Below, in pieces: positions 18,174 to 28,175 of a stretch of 64,000 nt of DNA; position 1 is the first letter of the stretch, and each line of letters opens with the position of its first letter. The notes under the pieces are model-generated. The model ran no database searches and was not told the origin of the DNA. It saw only the letters and a list, made by a program, of their open reading frames with translations. This stretch comes from Gemmatimonadota bacterium (GTDB taxonomy: Bacteria; Gemmatimonadota; Gemmatimonadetes; Longimicrobiales; Gaopeijiaceae), in NCBI GenBank assembly GCA_040882465.1, contig JBBEBG010000008.1, positions 85,836-149,835 on the forward strand, given 5' to 3'. The translations under genes and the position numbers were made by a program.

Positions 18174-19151
18174 CTATCGCCGCCAGGTCCACCCAGCCGA
18201 TTCATATTGGGAAAGGAGCTCCTCCGCCACCACCCGCGCGACCGGGCTCGTTTCCCCGCGGCTCCATTTCCCGCCGAGCGTTCCCGCCATCGCCGCCTCG
18301 ACGGCAGCCGCGACTCGAGGGAAGGCCACAGGGCCCGCGACGAGTTCCGAGAGGGTGGTCGGATCCCTCCCGGCCCCTCCCGGCCCGTGCCCGTCCATCC
18401 CAGCCTCTCCGCGGCTCGACCGAGGACCACCCTCTCCGGATCCCACCTCGGCCGAAGGTGGTGCCCGAAGTGCGGCGATGGTGACCGTCGAAGGAGCGAG
18501 CAGGAGCGAGCCGTGCTGGAGGAGGATTCCACCGAAGCGGCGTTGGGCGCTTCCCGCGATCTTTCTGCCGCCCACCGCCACTTCCCCGGCGGCGGGGCGT
18601 TCGAAGCAGGGGCCGGAGCCGATGGCGGGCGTGCGCCCCGGAGGATCGGCGAGCGCGGCGTTCACACCCAGCGATCGGAGGGCGTTGACCAGGGCAGCAT
18701 TGACGAGTCGGTAACTGTCGCGGAGCCCGCCGAAGGTCCCGACCGGAAAAACCGTCGCGTAGGTCAGCTCCCGGTCATGGAGGACTTCCCGCCCGCCCGT
18801 CGGCCGGCGGACGACGCCCGCGCCCAATCCCTGCGCGGCGAGGGGGTCGAAGCGTCCGCGGGCCGGCTGGTTTCGCCCCAGCGAGAGGGTGGGGCGGATC
18901 CACCGGTAGATACGGAGAATGGCCTCGCCCGTTTCCACCGTCCGCGCCAGCGCGACGTCCATCGCCATGTTTGCCCCGCCGTCGGCCGGAGGATCGCGGA
19001 GGATCCTCCAGCGGAGCGTCTCGGGCGGTACGCCTTTCCCGGCCGCACGCAACCAGGTCTCCCCGGTTGCACCCGTTCCGAACCCGCGCTCCCCGGTCTG
19101 TTCTGCGGGAGTGACTCCCGCAGGCGCCCCCCCCTCTTCAGTCCGATCCAA
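18174..19151 (-). CDS. Lipoate-protein ligase A / octanoyltransferase (LplA-LipM) family protein
   Basis: A protein of up to 325 residues in the biotin/lipoate ligase fold. [20 protein letters not shown] opens the domain near residue 46. The lipoate-site motif [18 protein letters not shown] and the Lys-containing [15 protein letters not shown] are both present. It would attach lipoyl or octanoyl groups to GcvH and 2-oxoacid dehydrogenase E2 proteins. It directly follows gcvP, so the operon supplies a lipoylated H protein. The TTG at 19151 overlaps the gcvP end by 14 bases. A TTG about 30 codons later with GGGGAG upstream is an alternative start. About 35 Gly/Ser-rich residues (near 240-275) form a low-complexity insert. 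Confidence 0.75.
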   Translation of the reverse strand: MDRTEEGGAPAGVTPAEQTGERGFGTGATGETWLRAAGKGVPPETLRWRILRDPPADGGANMAMDVALARTVETGEAILRIYRWIRPTLSLGRNQPARGRFDPLAAQGLGAGVVRRPTGGREVLHDRELTYATVFPVGTFGGLRDSYRLVNAALVNALRSLGVNAALADPPGRTPAIGSGPCFERPAAGEVAVGGRKIAGSAQRRFGGILLQHGSLLLAPSTVTIAALRAPPSAEVGSGEGGPRSSRGEAGMDGHGPGGAGRDPTTLSELVAGPVAFPRVAAAVEAAMAGTLGGKWSRGETSPVARVVAEELLSQYESAGWTWRR

Positions 19152-22062
19152 GGGATTCCAATTCGCCTGTGCCCGGTGCGAAGGCGCTCACCGGTGGACA
19201 GGAGCAAATGAGATTCCGGTCGCCGTATGCGTTGTCCACCCGGCGAACGGGGGGCCAAAACTTCCACTCCCGGGTCCATGGCGCCGGAAAAACCGCCCGA
19301 TTCCGAGAGTACGGGTGGTCCCATGCGCCCGACGCGATCGCGGCGGCCGTGTGGGGCGCGTTTTTCAGCGGGTTGTCCGTCGGATCCATGAGGCCGAGCT
19401 CGACCTGCTGGATCTCCGCCCGGATCGAGATGAGGGCGTCGCAGAAGCGGTCCAGCTCATCCTTGGACTCGGACTCGGTGGGCTCCACCATCATCGTTCC
19501 CGGCACAGGAAAGGCCATCGTCGGCGCGTGGTAGCCGTAGTCCATGAGCCGCTTCGCCACATCCACCTCGGTGATTCCGGACACCTTCCGGAGGGGGCGC
19601 AGGTCGAGGATGAACTCGTGCGCCACACGCCCCTCCCGTCCCCGGTAGAGGACCGGAAAGTGTTCCTCGAGCCGGTGGGCCATGTAGTTCGCATTCAGAA
19701 TCGCGATCTCGCTCGCGCGCCGGAGCCCTTCCTTCCCGAGCATCGCGATGTAGGCCCACGAGATGAGAAGTATGGACGCGCTCCCCCACGGCGCGGCGGA
19801 GACGGGCGGAATCGCGCGTTCCCCCCCCACGGGGACGATCGGGTGCCCAGGGAGGTACGGCCGGAGGTGCTCGGCGGCACAGATGGGGCCCATCCCCGGT
19901 CCGCCCCCGCCGTGCGGAATCGAAAACGTCTTGTGCAAGTTGATGTGGCAGACGTCGGCCCCGTAGTCCCCCGGTCGCGCGATCCCGACCTGAGCGTTCA
20001 TGTTCGCGCCGTCGAGATAGACCTGTCCCCCCCGCTCATGGACGATCCGGCACACCTCGCGGATTCCCTCCTCGAAGACGCCATGAGTGGACGGGTAGGT
20101 CGTCATCAGCGCGCCGAGCTCGCCCGCGTGCGCCTCCGACTTCGCGCGGAGATCGTCCAGCTCCACGTTCCCGTTTTCGTCGCAGGCGACCACGACGACT
20201 TTCATCCCCGCCATCACGGCCGAGGCCGGATTGGTCCCGTGCGCGGAGGAGGGGATCAGGCAGACCCGTCGGTACGCCTCTCCCCGGGAGGCATGGTAGG
20301 CGCAAATCACAAGGAGGCCGGCGTATTCCCCCTGCGCCCCGGAATTGGGCTGCAGGGAGACCGCGGGGAGCCCGGAGATCGCGGCGAGCCACCGCTCCAG
20401 ATTGTCCACGATCCGGCGGTATCCTCGCGCCTGGTCCGGAGGAGCGAACGGATGGATCCGCGAGAACTCGGGCCAGCTCAGGGCGCGCATCGCCGTCGCG
20501 GCATTCAGCTTCATCGTACACGAGCCGAGGGGGATCATGCTCGTTCGGAGCGTTAAATCGCGGCTTTCGAGCCGGTGGATGTAACGGAGCATCTCCGTCT
20601 CCGTCCGATGCCGGTGGAACACGGGATGCTCGAGAAAGGGGGAGCTCCGCCGCAGCTCCGGCGGAAGGCTGGAGGCCGCCTCGGTGCCCTTCCGGGAGAT
20701 TTCGTCGAGGAGGTGTCGCGGGTCGGGCGACTTCCGTCCATCCGGAACGAAGAGCTCGAAAAGCGCCTCCAGGTCTTCCATCTCGACCGTTTCGTCAAGG
20801 GCGATGCCGAGGGTCCCGTCACCGAAATCTCGGAGATTGATGTGGACTTCGGCGGCGCGCCCGAGGACGGTCCGGATGTCCGGATCCGATGGCCGCACCC
20901 GGATCGTGTCGAAGTAGTGCTCGTGGAGAATTTCATGACCCTGCCCGACCATCGCGGCAGCGAGGGCGCGCGTCAGTTCGTGGATCCGCTTCGCGATGCG
21001 GCGAAGCCCTTCGGGTCCATGATAAACCGCGTACATCGACGCCATCACCGCGAGCAGGACCTGGGCCGTGCAGATGTTCGAGGTCGCTTTTTCCCGCCGG
21101 ATATGCTGCTCGCGGGTCTGGAGCGCCATGCGGAGGGCGGGTGCACCGTCCGCGTCCTTGGAAACGCCGATGATCCGCCCCGGAATTCCACGCTTGAGCG
21201 CCTCAGTCGTGGCGAAGTAGGCGGCGTGGGGGCCCCCGTACCCGAGCGGGACCCCAAAACGCTGGCTGTTTCCCACGACCACGTCGGCGCCCATCTCGCC
21301 CGGAGGGAAGAGAAGGGTCAGCGAAAGGAGATCCGCGACGACGGCGACGAGCACGCCCCCGTCGTGCGCCTTCGCGATCGTCGGGCGCGGGTCCGTCACC
21401 TCGCCGTTGGTGTCCGGATAAGCGAGAAGAACTCCGAAGACCGAATCGTCGAACGCGGCGTCCGCCGGGTCCTCGATCCGGAGCTCGATTCCGAGCGGGA
21501 GTGCCCGCCCCCGGACGACCTCGATCGTCTGCGGATGGCATCCACGGTCCACAAGGAAGACATTTCGCTCGCTCACCCCTTCCGAGAGGAAGAGCGACAT
21601 CGCCTCGGCTGCGGCCGTCCCCTCGTCGAGGAGGGAGGCGTTCGCAATTGCGAGACCAGTCAGATCCATCACGACCGTCTGGAAGTTGAGGAGCGCCTCG
21701 AGCCGCCCCTGCGAGATTTCCGCCTGGTAGGGGGTGTAGGCCGTGTACCACCCTGGATTCTCGAGTACCGTTCGCAGGATCACCGACGGGACCACCGTGT
21801 CGTGGTAACCCATTCCGATGAAGGAACGGAAGGGCCGGTTTTCCGCGGCGATTTCGCGGAGGCGTTGGAGGAGCTGGGGCTCGGAGAGGGCGTCTCCGAT
21901 CCCGGGGAGAGCTTCGTTCCGAATGGCGGCGGGGACGGTCTGCCCGATGAGCTCCGCCAGGGAGCTGCAACCGAGCGTCCCGAGCATTTCCTCGACGGCT
22001 CTCTCGTCCGGACCCAGATGCCTGCGTACGAAACGGTCGTCTCGGTCGAAGGCGCGTGTCAT
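19138..22062 (-). CDS. gcvP: Glycine dehydrogenase (decarboxylating), P protein, single-chain form
   Basis: A 974-residue protein matching fused P1-P2 glycine decarboxylase. The start region is [20 protein letters not shown], the P1 half has [15 protein letters not shown], and the P2 half has the PLP-lysine motif [20 protein letters not shown]. It decarboxylates glycine and passes the aminomethyl group to lipoyl-GcvH. ATG 22062 gives a family-like N-terminus. A GTG at 22122 would add 20 residues and shorten the gap to gcvH, and neither start has a good ribosome-binding site. It lies between gcvH and the lipoate-ligase gene. No gcvT (aminomethyltransferase) is in this cluster. Confidence 0.95.
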   Translation of the reverse strand: MTRAFDRDDRFVRRHLGPDERAVEEMLGTLGCSSLAELIGQTVPAAIRNEALPGIGDALSEPQLLQRLREIAAENRPFRSFIGMGYHDTVVPSVILRTVLENPGWYTAYTPYQAEISQGRLEALLNFQTVVMDLTGLAIANASLLDEGTAAAEAMSLFLSEGVSERNVFLVDRGCHPQTIEVVRGRALPLGIELRIEDPADAAFDDSVFGVLLAYPDTNGEVTDPRPTIAKAHDGGVLVAVVADLLSLTLLFPPGEMGADVVVGNSQRFGVPLGYGGPHAAYFATTEALKRGIPGRIIGVSKDADGAPALRMALQTREQHIRREKATSNICTAQVLLAVMASMYAVYHGPEGLRRIAKRIHELTRALAAAMVGQGHEILHEHYFDTIRVRPSDPDIRTVLGRAAEVHINLRDFGDGTLGIALDETVEMEDLEALFELFVPDGRKSPDPRHLLDEISRKGTEAASSLPPELRRSSPFLEHPVFHRHRTETEMLRYIHRLESRDLTLRTSMIPLGSCTMKLNAATAMRALSWPEFSRIHPFAPPDQARGYRRIVDNLERWLAAISGLPAVSLQPNSGAQGEYAGLLVICAYHASRGEAYRRVCLIPSSAHGTNPASAVMAGMKVVVVACDENGNVELDDLRAKSEAHAGELGALMTTYPSTHGVFEEGIREVCRIVHERGGQVYLDGANMNAQVGIARPGDYGADVCHINLHKTFSIPHGGGGPGMGPICAAEHLRPYLPGHPIVPVGGERAIPPVSAAPWGSASILLISWAYIAMLGKEGLRRASEIAILNANYMAHRLEEHFPVLYRGREGRVAHEFILDLRPLRKVSGITEVDVAKRLMDYGYHAPTMAFPVPGTMMVEPTESESKDELDRFCDALISIRAEIQQVELGLMDPTDNPLKNAPHTAAAIASGAWDHPYSRNRAVFPAPWTREWKFWPPVRRVDNAYGDRNLICSCPPVSAFAPGTGELESLGSD

Positions 22063-22149
22063 GACGAGCGGCTCACACTCCCCAGGAAATGACGGGCCGG
22101 GTTGGACGGGAAGCCTCGCCACCCGGCGGCGGGGCGTTCGCCAAAAGGG

Positions 22150-22536
22150 TCAGCCGACGAGCTTGCGGTAGGCTTCGTGATCGAGGAGCTCCTCGACTGC
22201 GGATGGGTCGCTCACGCGAAGGCGGATCATCCACCCCTCACCATAGGGATCGGTGTTCACGAGGGCGGGATCCTGGTCGAGCGCCGAGTTGATCTCCACC
22301 ACTTCGCCCGCCACCGGGGAAAACAGATCGCTCACCGCCTTCACCGCCTCGATGGTTCCGAACACTTCCATTCGGTCGAAGGCCTCCCCGACTCCGGGAA
22401 GCTCGAGGAAGACGACGTCCCCCAACTCGCCCTGGGCATAATCGGTGACCCCGACCAGAAACACGTTCGTTTCATCAGTGGGTTTTAGGTATTCGTGCTC
22501 TTCGGTGTAATGCAGGCCGGCGGGGATCCGGGACAT
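22150..22536 (-). CDS. gcvH: Glycine cleavage system H protein
   Basis: A 128-residue lipoyl-carrier protein with IPAGLHYTEEHEYLKP at the start, VTDYAQGELGDVVFLELPGV, and the lipoylation site TIEAVKAVSD with acceptor Lys66. The C-terminal PYGEGWMIRLRVSDP is typical. It shuttles the aminomethyl intermediate between P, T and L proteins. ATG 22536 is preferred over the longer open frame because it matches the family start and has GGAG upstream. It is the first gene of the minus-strand unit and sits 44 bases after a sigma-70-like promoter. Confidence 0.96.
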   Translation of the reverse strand: MSRIPAGLHYTEEHEYLKPTDETNVFLVGVTDYAQGELGDVVFLELPGVGEAFDRMEVFGTIEAVKAVSDLFSPVAGEVVEINSALDQDPALVNTDPYGEGWMIRLRVSDPSAVEELLDHEAYRKLVG

Positions 22537-22579
22537 CCGGACTGTCTCCGATATGGTGAGGGGGATGCGGCGCCCCGGG

Positions 22580-22608
22580 AATAGATATTTTCTCCGGGGA
22601 AGCGTCAA
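22580..22608 (-). promoter_or_regulatory. Candidate promoter for gcvH-gcvP
   Basis: On the minus strand TTGACG (22603-22608, 5/6 of -35) and TCTATT (22580-22585, 4/6 of -10) are 17 bases apart and about 44 bases before the gcvH ATG. The predicted leader is too short for a glycine riboswitch, and none is visible. Confidence 0.5.
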
Positions 22609-22790
22609 GCGGCCCGTCCCGACAGGGAGTCAGGGCGGCGCGGAACCCGCGCGCGTTGCCTCCGGGTGGCTTTCGGAGCCCGGGTTGCAGAGATTTCCCG
22701 GGCTGGCTGGTGTTCGCGGGAAGAGCGCCGGGGTCCACGGCGACCCGCCGGGCGTGCCGGCCCGTCGTCTCGTGCTAGGGAGGCTAAGAC

Positions 22791-22988
22791 ATGATCGGTG
22801 GCATCGGTGCGTGGGAGATCGCGCTGATTCTCTTTCTCCTTCTCCTCCTCTTCGGGGCGAAGCGGATTCCTCAGATTGCAAGAGGCCTCGGCGAGGGGAT
22901 TCGGAACTTCAAGTCGGGGATCAAGGACCCGGAGCGGCTGGAGAAAGGCGAAGGAGAGCGGAGTCGGGAAGAGGAGAGGAAGAGCTGA
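22791..22988 (+). CDS. tatA: Sec-independent (Tat) protein translocase subunit TatA/TatE
   Basis: A 65-residue protein with the TatA plan: a very short N-terminus, one transmembrane helix (WEIALILFLLLLLF), the conserved FGAKRIPQIARGLGEGIRNF amphipathic helix, and a highly charged tail. It assembles into the variable pore for folded Tat substrates. GGGAGG lies eight bases before the ATG. It is divergent from gcvH and 40 bases before an RNA methyltransferase gene. A likely client in this window is ActB, which carries a twin-arginine signal. Confidence 0.93.
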   Translation: MIGGIGAWEIALILFLLLLLFGAKRIPQIARGLGEGIRNFKSGIKDPERLEKGEGERSREEERKS

Positions 22989-23028
22989 TTCTTCGGCAGG
23001 GCCCCACTCCCTCCCCGCGTGAGGCGCA

Positions 23029-23808
23029 TTGTCCGTGAACGAGGCGGGCCGGGGCAACGTGGTGATCGTGCTCGACGAGCCCCAGAACCTGGTGAACGTC
23101 GCCGGCGTCGTACGGGCGATGAAGAACATGGGGCTCCACCGCCTCCGGCTCGTGCGTCCGCTGGAATTCGACCCCTGGAGAATCGAGGGGATCGCACACC
23201 GCTCCGAAGACGTCGTCGAGTCCGCCGCTATTGTGGACACCCTCGACGAAGCCCTCTCGGACTGCCTCCTCGTCATCGGGACTTCGGCCCGCGCCCGCAC
23301 CGCCCAGCGAAACTACGGACATCCACGGGAGTGGGCCCCGAGGATCGCCGAGAAGGCCCGGGAGGGCCCCGTCGCCATCGTGTTCGGGCGGGAGGACAAG
23401 GGACTCTCCAACGAGGCCCTCGACCGTTGCGACGGCGTCGTCGTGATTCCGACGGACCCCGGGTACCGAAGCCTGAACCTCGCTCAGGCCTGCCTGCTCT
23501 TGGCGTATGAGGTTTTCCTCGCCCTCGAGGGGGACGAACGGCCGCTCCCCCAGGGGAAGCGTTCGGCGGGTCCGGCGACGCGCGGAGAGCTGGAGGCCAT
23601 GCTGGAAGCCCTCGAGGGGGGCCTTTGGCGCATTGATTTCTTCAAAGCCCGCCCGGCCGAAAGTGTGATGCGGACCTTTCGAACCCTGCTCGCGCGCGCC
23701 GAGCTCGACCGGCACGAGGCCGGGCTCGTGAAGGCGCTCGGATTCGAGATCGGGAATTTCCTGGACAGGAGGGACACCTCGATGGCTTCGCCGGAAGAGG
23801 GCGACTAG
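23029..23808 (+). CDS. RNA 2'-O-methyltransferase, SpoU/TrmH (TrmJ-like) family
   Basis: A protein of about 259 residues with the SPOUT knot. Motif 1 is LDEPQNLVNVAGVVRAMKNMG, motif 2 is VAIVFGREDKGLSNEAL, and motif 3 is RSLNLAQACLLLAYEVF. It should methylate a ribose in tRNA or rRNA using SAM. The arrangement of an N-terminal SPOUT domain and a C-terminal helical tail (DFFKARPAESVMRTFRTLL) is closest to TrmJ. The start is uncertain: TTG 23029 has GAGG four bases upstream, while GTG 23035 gives better spacing. It lies downstream of tatA. Confidence 0.85.
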   Translation: MSVNEAGRGNVVIVLDEPQNLVNVAGVVRAMKNMGLHRLRLVRPLEFDPWRIEGIAHRSEDVVESAAIVDTLDEALSDCLLVIGTSARARTAQRNYGHPREWAPRIAEKAREGPVAIVFGREDKGLSNEALDRCDGVVVIPTDPGYRSLNLAQACLLLAYEVFLALEGDERPLPQGKRSAGPATRGELEAMLEALEGGLWRIDFFKARPAESVMRTFRTLLARAELDRHEAGLVKALGFEIGNFLDRRDTSMASPEEGD

Positions 23809-24074
23809 GACATCCGATCCGATCGCTTGTGCCCCCCCCTCGCAAAGCTTTCGTTGCCGCACTCCTTTTCCCCACCTATGTTTTCCATCGCTCGGGGCCA
23901 TGACGGACGAGATTTCCCTCGCGCGGTTCCGCGCGAAGCGCCCGCCGCAACCAGCTGAGCGTCGCGACCCTCCTGCGATGCGGGACCTTCGACCCACCAT
24001 CTGCGGTCGCCGGGGAGGAGGGATTTCGTCCGTCGGCGTTGGCCAACACAACCCCTTGCCGGAGATGTCCCCGT

Positions 24075-24380
24075 ATGCGCCGCAATCAGGAAAGCCCGAA
24101 GCGCCGCCACATCGTGCCCACGCTCGCCCTCCTCCTCCTCCTCGCGGGATGCAACCCCGTGTCGGGGACCTATACGGGGAATCAGGGGATGATTCAGTCC
24201 ATGACCTTCGATGGGGGAGAAGTTGAGATTTCTACGATGTTGGGGATCGAGACCGGCACGTACGAAGTGGATGGTGACCGGGTGCATGTCACGATTGACG
24301 GGGACACGCAGACCCTCGCGATCAATAACGACGGGTGCCTCGACGGCGGAATGATGATCGGCGTCCTCTGCAAGGATTGA
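24075..24380 (+). CDS. Small lipoprotein of unknown function
   Basis: A 101-residue protein with a lipoprotein signal sequence (TLALLLLLAGC, Cys near residue 22) and a short beta-rich mature part: GTYTGNQGMIQSMTFDGGEV, then TYEVDGDRVHVTIDGDTQTL. This reads as a small beta-sheet or lipocalin-like fold. ATG 24075 is preceded by GGAG ten bases upstream. The sequence ends in a Cys-containing tail (CLDGGMMIGVLCKD) that could form a disulfide. No family is recognised. It stands alone between an RNA methyltransferase and a diguanylate cyclase gene. Confidence 0.6.
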   Translation: MRRNQESPKRRHIVPTLALLLLLAGCNPVSGTYTGNQGMIQSMTFDGGEVEISTMLGIETGTYEVDGDRVHVTIDGDTQTLAINNDGCLDGGMMIGVLCKD

Positions 24381-24554
24381 TTTCGGGGGACCTTTCGGTG
24401 TGTGGGGGTCCGCTCCGGCCGGGGACGACGCATCGCTCCACGGCCGGAGCCGGTCCTCGCGGCCAGTTGTAGCTCGCACCACGGCGCGCCTATCTTTGCC
24501 CAGGCCGCCGCCGCGGCCCTTTCCCCACTCAAGAACCCGGAACTGAAGCGACGG

Positions 24555-26045
24555 ATGGCAACCCCGGAACGGATCACCGAGCCCGCCTCTTTGGCGGAAC
24601 GGTACCGCGTCCTCCTCGAGATCGGCCGCGCGCTGACGAGCGCCCTGAGCGACGACGAGCTCTATACGGCGATCCACAGGGAGACCTCCCGGGTCATCGA
24701 GGCTGACGGCTTCTACGTCTCCCTTTACGACGCCACCAACGACCGCGCGACGGTCGTCTTCTGGGCGGAGGGAGGGGAAAGCCGCCGTGCCCGCATCACC
24801 TATCCGGGCTCCGAGAGTCAGGTGATCCGGACGGGGGTCCCCGCAATGGTTTCGGACCGGCTCGCGGATGGTTCGCTTCTCGTCCTCGGCGACGGGGGCG
24901 AACGGGTCACCCGGTCGGCCATCTCGGCGCCCATGCGGGCCCGCAAGGCGGTCCTGGGTGTGATCAGCGCGCAGAGTTACCGACCCGACGCCTATACGCA
25001 CTCGGACCTCGAGCTTCTCGCGGGCATCGCCGATCTCGCCGCTGTCGCGAGCCAAAACGTGATTCACGTCTCCCTGCTCGATCACCGGCGGCGGGAAGCC
25101 GAGAACATGGAGGAGATCGTCCGCGCGCTCGTCAGCTCCCTCGACGTCGAGGAAGTTCTGTCACGAGTCGCGGAGGCGGCCCTCGACCTTCTCGAGGGCG
25201 GCGAAGCGGTCGTTTGGCTCCTCGGCGAGGAGACGGCGCGGGTTGCAGCGAGTCGGGGCCCACGCGCGCCGGCGGTGGGGAGCGAAATCCCCTTCGAGGG
25301 GGAATGGGCCCGCATTCTCCTCGAGGAACGGCGCCCCGTCCTCCTCGAGAACATCCAGGAGTCGCCCCTCCTCACAGATGGAGTCCGAAAGGCTTTTCAG
25401 GGCAAGTCCGGCCTCATCGCCCCGCTCACGGTAGGCGACCGGATCACGGGGGCTCTCTTCGTGGGGGTCGAACACGACCGCGTCTTCACCGATGACGAGG
25501 CGCATCTCCTCCAACGCCTCGCAGGACACGCGGCGGTCGCACTCAAAAACGCTCGCCTCCATTCGCGGCTTCAAACCCTTTCCCTGACCGATCCACTCAC
25601 GAAGCTTCCAAACCGGCGTCACCTCGAGATGCACCTGGCGCGGGAGTTCGCCGCGGCCCAGCGGGGGCGACGGATCTCCATGGTTCTTTTCGATCTAGAC
25701 AACTTCAAGCAGTACAACGACGCCTTCGGACACCTCGCCGGCGACGGAGTTCTCGAGGCAATGGGGGAGGTTCTCTCCGGGGAAACCCGTGCCATGAACC
25801 TCGTTGCCCGGTACGGGGGCGACGAGTTCGTGGCAGTCCTCTCGGAAACCTCGGCGGAGGGGGCCAGGCATCACGCCGCGCGGGTCGCGGACCAGGTCGC
25901 AAGGCACCCGGCTCTCGGGCCGCACGGAATCGGGGTGACCGCGGGGGTTGCCGAATTCACCGAGGGGATGGAGACGGTCAAAGACCTCATCCGGGCTGTG
26001 GACGAAGACATGTACAGGGCAAAAGCGGCTCGGGAAGCCCTTTGA
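24555..26045 (+). CDS. Diguanylate cyclase with two GAF sensor domains
   Basis: A 496-residue cytosolic protein. Two GAF domains span about residues 15-170 and 185-330. They are followed by a GGDEF domain (about 340-490) with LTDPLTKLPNRRHLE, FDLDNFKQYNDAFGH and the intact active-site loop RYGGDEFVAV. It should make cyclic-di-GMP in response to a ligand or redox signal sensed by the GAF domains. The product-inhibition site, normally RxxD five residues before GGDEF, reads RAMN, so feedback inhibition may be weak or lost. ATG 24555 is the first clear start at the fold boundary. The open frame extends upstream and the ribosome-binding site is weak. Confidence 0.9.
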   Translation: MATPERITEPASLAERYRVLLEIGRALTSALSDDELYTAIHRETSRVIEADGFYVSLYDATNDRATVVFWAEGGESRRARITYPGSESQVIRTGVPAMVSDRLADGSLLVLGDGGERVTRSAISAPMRARKAVLGVISAQSYRPDAYTHSDLELLAGIADLAAVASQNVIHVSLLDHRRREAENMEEIVRALVSSLDVEEVLSRVAEAALDLLEGGEAVVWLLGEETARVAASRGPRAPAVGSEIPFEGEWARILLEERRPVLLENIQESPLLTDGVRKAFQGKSGLIAPLTVGDRITGALFVGVEHDRVFTDDEAHLLQRLAGHAAVALKNARLHSRLQTLSLTDPLTKLPNRRHLEMHLAREFAAAQRGRRISMVLFDLDNFKQYNDAFGHLAGDGVLEAMGEVLSGETRAMNLVARYGGDEFVAVLSETSAEGARHHAARVADQVARHPALGPHGIGVTAGVAEFTEGMETVKDLIRAVDEDMYRAKAAREAL

Positions 26046-26058
26046 GGGAAGGCCCGGC

Positions 26059-26883
26059 GTGGTGATGAAGGGGCCCCGGAACGACGGGCCATCTCTGGAT
26101 CTCGCCGAGCTCCTCGAAGCCGCCGAGCGATTCGCGGTGGCCGCGGGTACCCTCACCCTCAAACACTTCGGGGCCCTTCTCGCCGCGGAAGCGAAGTCGG
26201 ATGGCAGCCCCGTCACCATCGCCGACCGCGAAGCCGAGCGTTATCTCCGGTCCCGGATCCGGACGGCCTTTCCCACCCACACCATCCTCGGGGAGGAGTT
26301 CGGGGAAGAGGCCGGGTCGGCCCCGGTCCGCTGGATTCTCGATCCGATCGATGGCACGCGGGGCTTCATGCGAGGAGTTCCTCTTTACGGAGTCCTGATC
26401 GGGATCGAGGTCGAGGGAGAGGCCGCGGTTGGAGTCGCACACTTCCCCCCCCTCGGGGAGACGGTCTCCGCCGCCAACGGGTTGGGGTGCCGCTGGATGG
26501 TGCGAGGCGCCTCGGAAGCGCGTCCCGCCCGCGTCTCGGAGGTCACCGGGCTCTCGGACGCGGCCGTCCTCGTCACCGACCCCCGGGTCGCCCTCTCCCC
26601 TTCACTCGGCGAGGGATGGAAGAGGCTAGCCGCCCAGGTGGATCTCGCGCGGGGGTGGGGAGACGCCTACGGCCACCTCCTCGTCGCGACCGGGCGAGCT
26701 GAGATCATGGTGGACCCCATTTTAGCCCCGTGGGACGCGGCTCCATTTCTCCCCATCCTCCGGGAGGCGGGCGGACGTTTCACGGACTTTTCGGGGGTGG
26801 AGACGATCCACGGGGGGCGCGGGGTGTCCAGCAACGGACACCTTCACGCGGAGGTTCTGGCGCTGCTCAACCCGGCTGGGTGA
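26059..26883 (+). CDS. hisN: Inositol-monophosphatase-family phosphatase, likely histidinol-phosphatase
   Basis: A 274-residue Mg-dependent phosphatase. Metal ligands lie in GEEFGEE (near residue 76), the hallmark WILDPIDGTRGFMRG, and the late APWDAAPF motif. The Arg-Gly-Phe variant after DPIDGT is typical of HisN-type histidinol-phosphatases rather than true inositol enzymes. A 3'(2'),5'-bisphosphate nucleotidase cannot be excluded. GTG 26059 has GGAAGG at six-base spacing; ATG 26065 is an alternative. The gene follows the diguanylate cyclase after 13 bases. Its last 17 bases overlap the oppositely oriented actF gene. Confidence 0.78.
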   Translation: MVMKGPRNDGPSLDLAELLEAAERFAVAAGTLTLKHFGALLAAEAKSDGSPVTIADREAERYLRSRIRTAFPTHTILGEEFGEEAGSAPVRWILDPIDGTRGFMRGVPLYGVLIGIEVEGEAAVGVAHFPPLGETVSAANGLGCRWMVRGASEARPARVSEVTGLSDAAVLVTDPRVALSPSLGEGWKRLAAQVDLARGWGDAYGHLLVATGRAEIMVDPILAPWDAAPFLPILREAGGRFTDFSGVETIHGGRGVSSNGHLHAEVLALLNPAG

Positions 26884-28174
26884 CGGGTCCCTCGGCCTCG
26901 ACCATCTCGGGCTCGGGCTTCAGCTGCCAGAGCTGAATCACGGGGAAGGTGGAGAGGAACCACCGCACCCCTCCGGTGAAGATTCCGAGGAATCCGAGGG
27001 CGATCAGCGGCTCCCAGAAGGTGAAAGTCGGCGTTCCCGCCTCGTGCAGCGAGGGCGCGATGAGGAGGAAGCGCTCGAGCCAGACCCCCGTGAGGGCGAG
27101 CGCCGCCACTCCACCGAGCCACCAGGGGACGAGCTTCGGTGTCTTTCCAATCAGGGCCGCGAAGGGAACGATGAAGCAGAGCGCGACCACGAGAATCCCC
27201 AGCGGACCCCACTCCGGGCCGGAGCGCATGACGATCCACTCCTGCTCCCAGGGAAGTTTTCCGTACCAGATCACGAGGTACTGGGCGAAGAAGAGATAGG
27301 CCCAGAAGACGGAGAAGGCGAAAGAAGCCTTCCCGAGGTCGTGCAGCTGGTCGGAGCCGATATGCTCCCGGAGGTAAGGGTCGGAGCGCCGCAGGAGGAC
27401 CGAGGTGAGCGCGGTCGCCAGGATTCCCGTCCAGAACGCCCCCATGAAAAACCACCCCGGAAGCATCGTCGAGAGCCAGTGCGGGACGAGTGTCATCGCC
27501 CAGTCCACGACGAAGAGGCTCATCACGACGGCGTAAACGAGCACGAGGGCAGGCGAGAGCGTCTTCAGCGTACTCCAGCTCCTCGCTTCCTCCTCCGCCT
27601 GCCCGCGCCATCCCCCCGAAAGGCGGCTCCGCCAGCGGGCCCTCCCCCCGTCCCCCTCTTCTTCGCCGGCTCGCTCCGGACCCAGGTCGGGTCGGAGCGC
27701 CCGCGCCATGAAGAGAAGTGAGAGGGAGAAGAGGACGAGCGCGCCCACCGCATTTCTCGCGACGAGGAAGGGGATGTTCAGGTAGGCGGCCTTTTTCTGG
27801 AGGATTTCATCCGTCGCGATCTCCTCGATCCAGTGGAAATAGTCCTCCCGGAGGAAAAGGAGCATCGGAACGAGGAGGAGGAAGGAGAAGGGAAGGAAGC
27901 TCCCGAATGCGAGAGAGATCCGCCGCACCGACCAGTTCCACCTCGCCTTCGTGATCGTGGTGACGGCGCAGAGGATGATTCCCCCCATCGCGACGCTGGT
28001 GAAAAAGAGCCAGTTCGAGACGTAGGCCTGCCAGGCACGGTCCGGGTCCGTCCCGAGGAGCACGGCGAAGGCGGCTACCCCGATGGCGACCATCACTCCG
28101 GAAACGAGGAGCGCACCCTTGCTCCGCGGGAGGTAGCGGGCTTGGAGCCCGGATGGGATCGAAACGTCGTGCAT
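26867..28174 (-). CDS. actF: Alternative Complex III subunit ActF (quinone-binding membrane subunit 2)
   Basis: A 435-residue integral membrane protein with about ten hydrophobic helices, including SNWLFFTSVAMGGIILCAVT, SVFWAYLFFAQYLVIWYG and VWLERFLLIAPSL. This is the pattern of the ActF/NrfD-like quinol:cytochrome c oxidoreductase subunit. It is the last gene of the actABCDEF operon, one base after actE. A hydrophilic loop of about 50 residues rich in Glu, Gly and Arg (near 185-230) is longer than I would expect. With ActC it anchors the complex and may bind quinol. Its end overlaps the convergent phosphatase gene. Confidence 0.92.
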   Translation of the reverse strand: MHDVSIPSGLQARYLPRSKGALLVSGVMVAIGVAAFAVLLGTDPDRAWQAYVSNWLFFTSVAMGGIILCAVTTITKARWNWSVRRISLAFGSFLPFSFLLLVPMLLFLREDYFHWIEEIATDEILQKKAAYLNIPFLVARNAVGALVLFSLSLLFMARALRPDLGPERAGEEEGDGGRARWRSRLSGGWRGQAEEEARSWSTLKTLSPALVLVYAVVMSLFVVDWAMTLVPHWLSTMLPGWFFMGAFWTGILATALTSVLLRRSDPYLREHIGSDQLHDLGKASFAFSVFWAYLFFAQYLVIWYGKLPWEQEWIVMRSGPEWGPLGILVVALCFIVPFAALIGKTPKLVPWWLGGVAALALTGVWLERFLLIAPSLHEAGTPTFTFWEPLIALGFLGIFTGGVRWFLSTFPVIQLWQLKPEPEMVEAEGPVTQPG

Positions 28175-28175
28175 C

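Noticed and set aside
16565..18484. 639-residue plus-strand open frame opposite the peptide-binding protein
   Set aside because: Charged low-complexity translation complementary to a well-recognised SBP family 5 gene.
22537..22640. Glycine riboswitch upstream of gcvH
   Set aside because: The leader after the candidate promoter is about 40 bases and shows none of the tandem aptamer structure.
23805..25085. 426-residue minus-strand open frame opposite the GAF-GGDEF gene
   Set aside because: No motif, and it covers the start of a gene with intact GGDEF and GAF domains.
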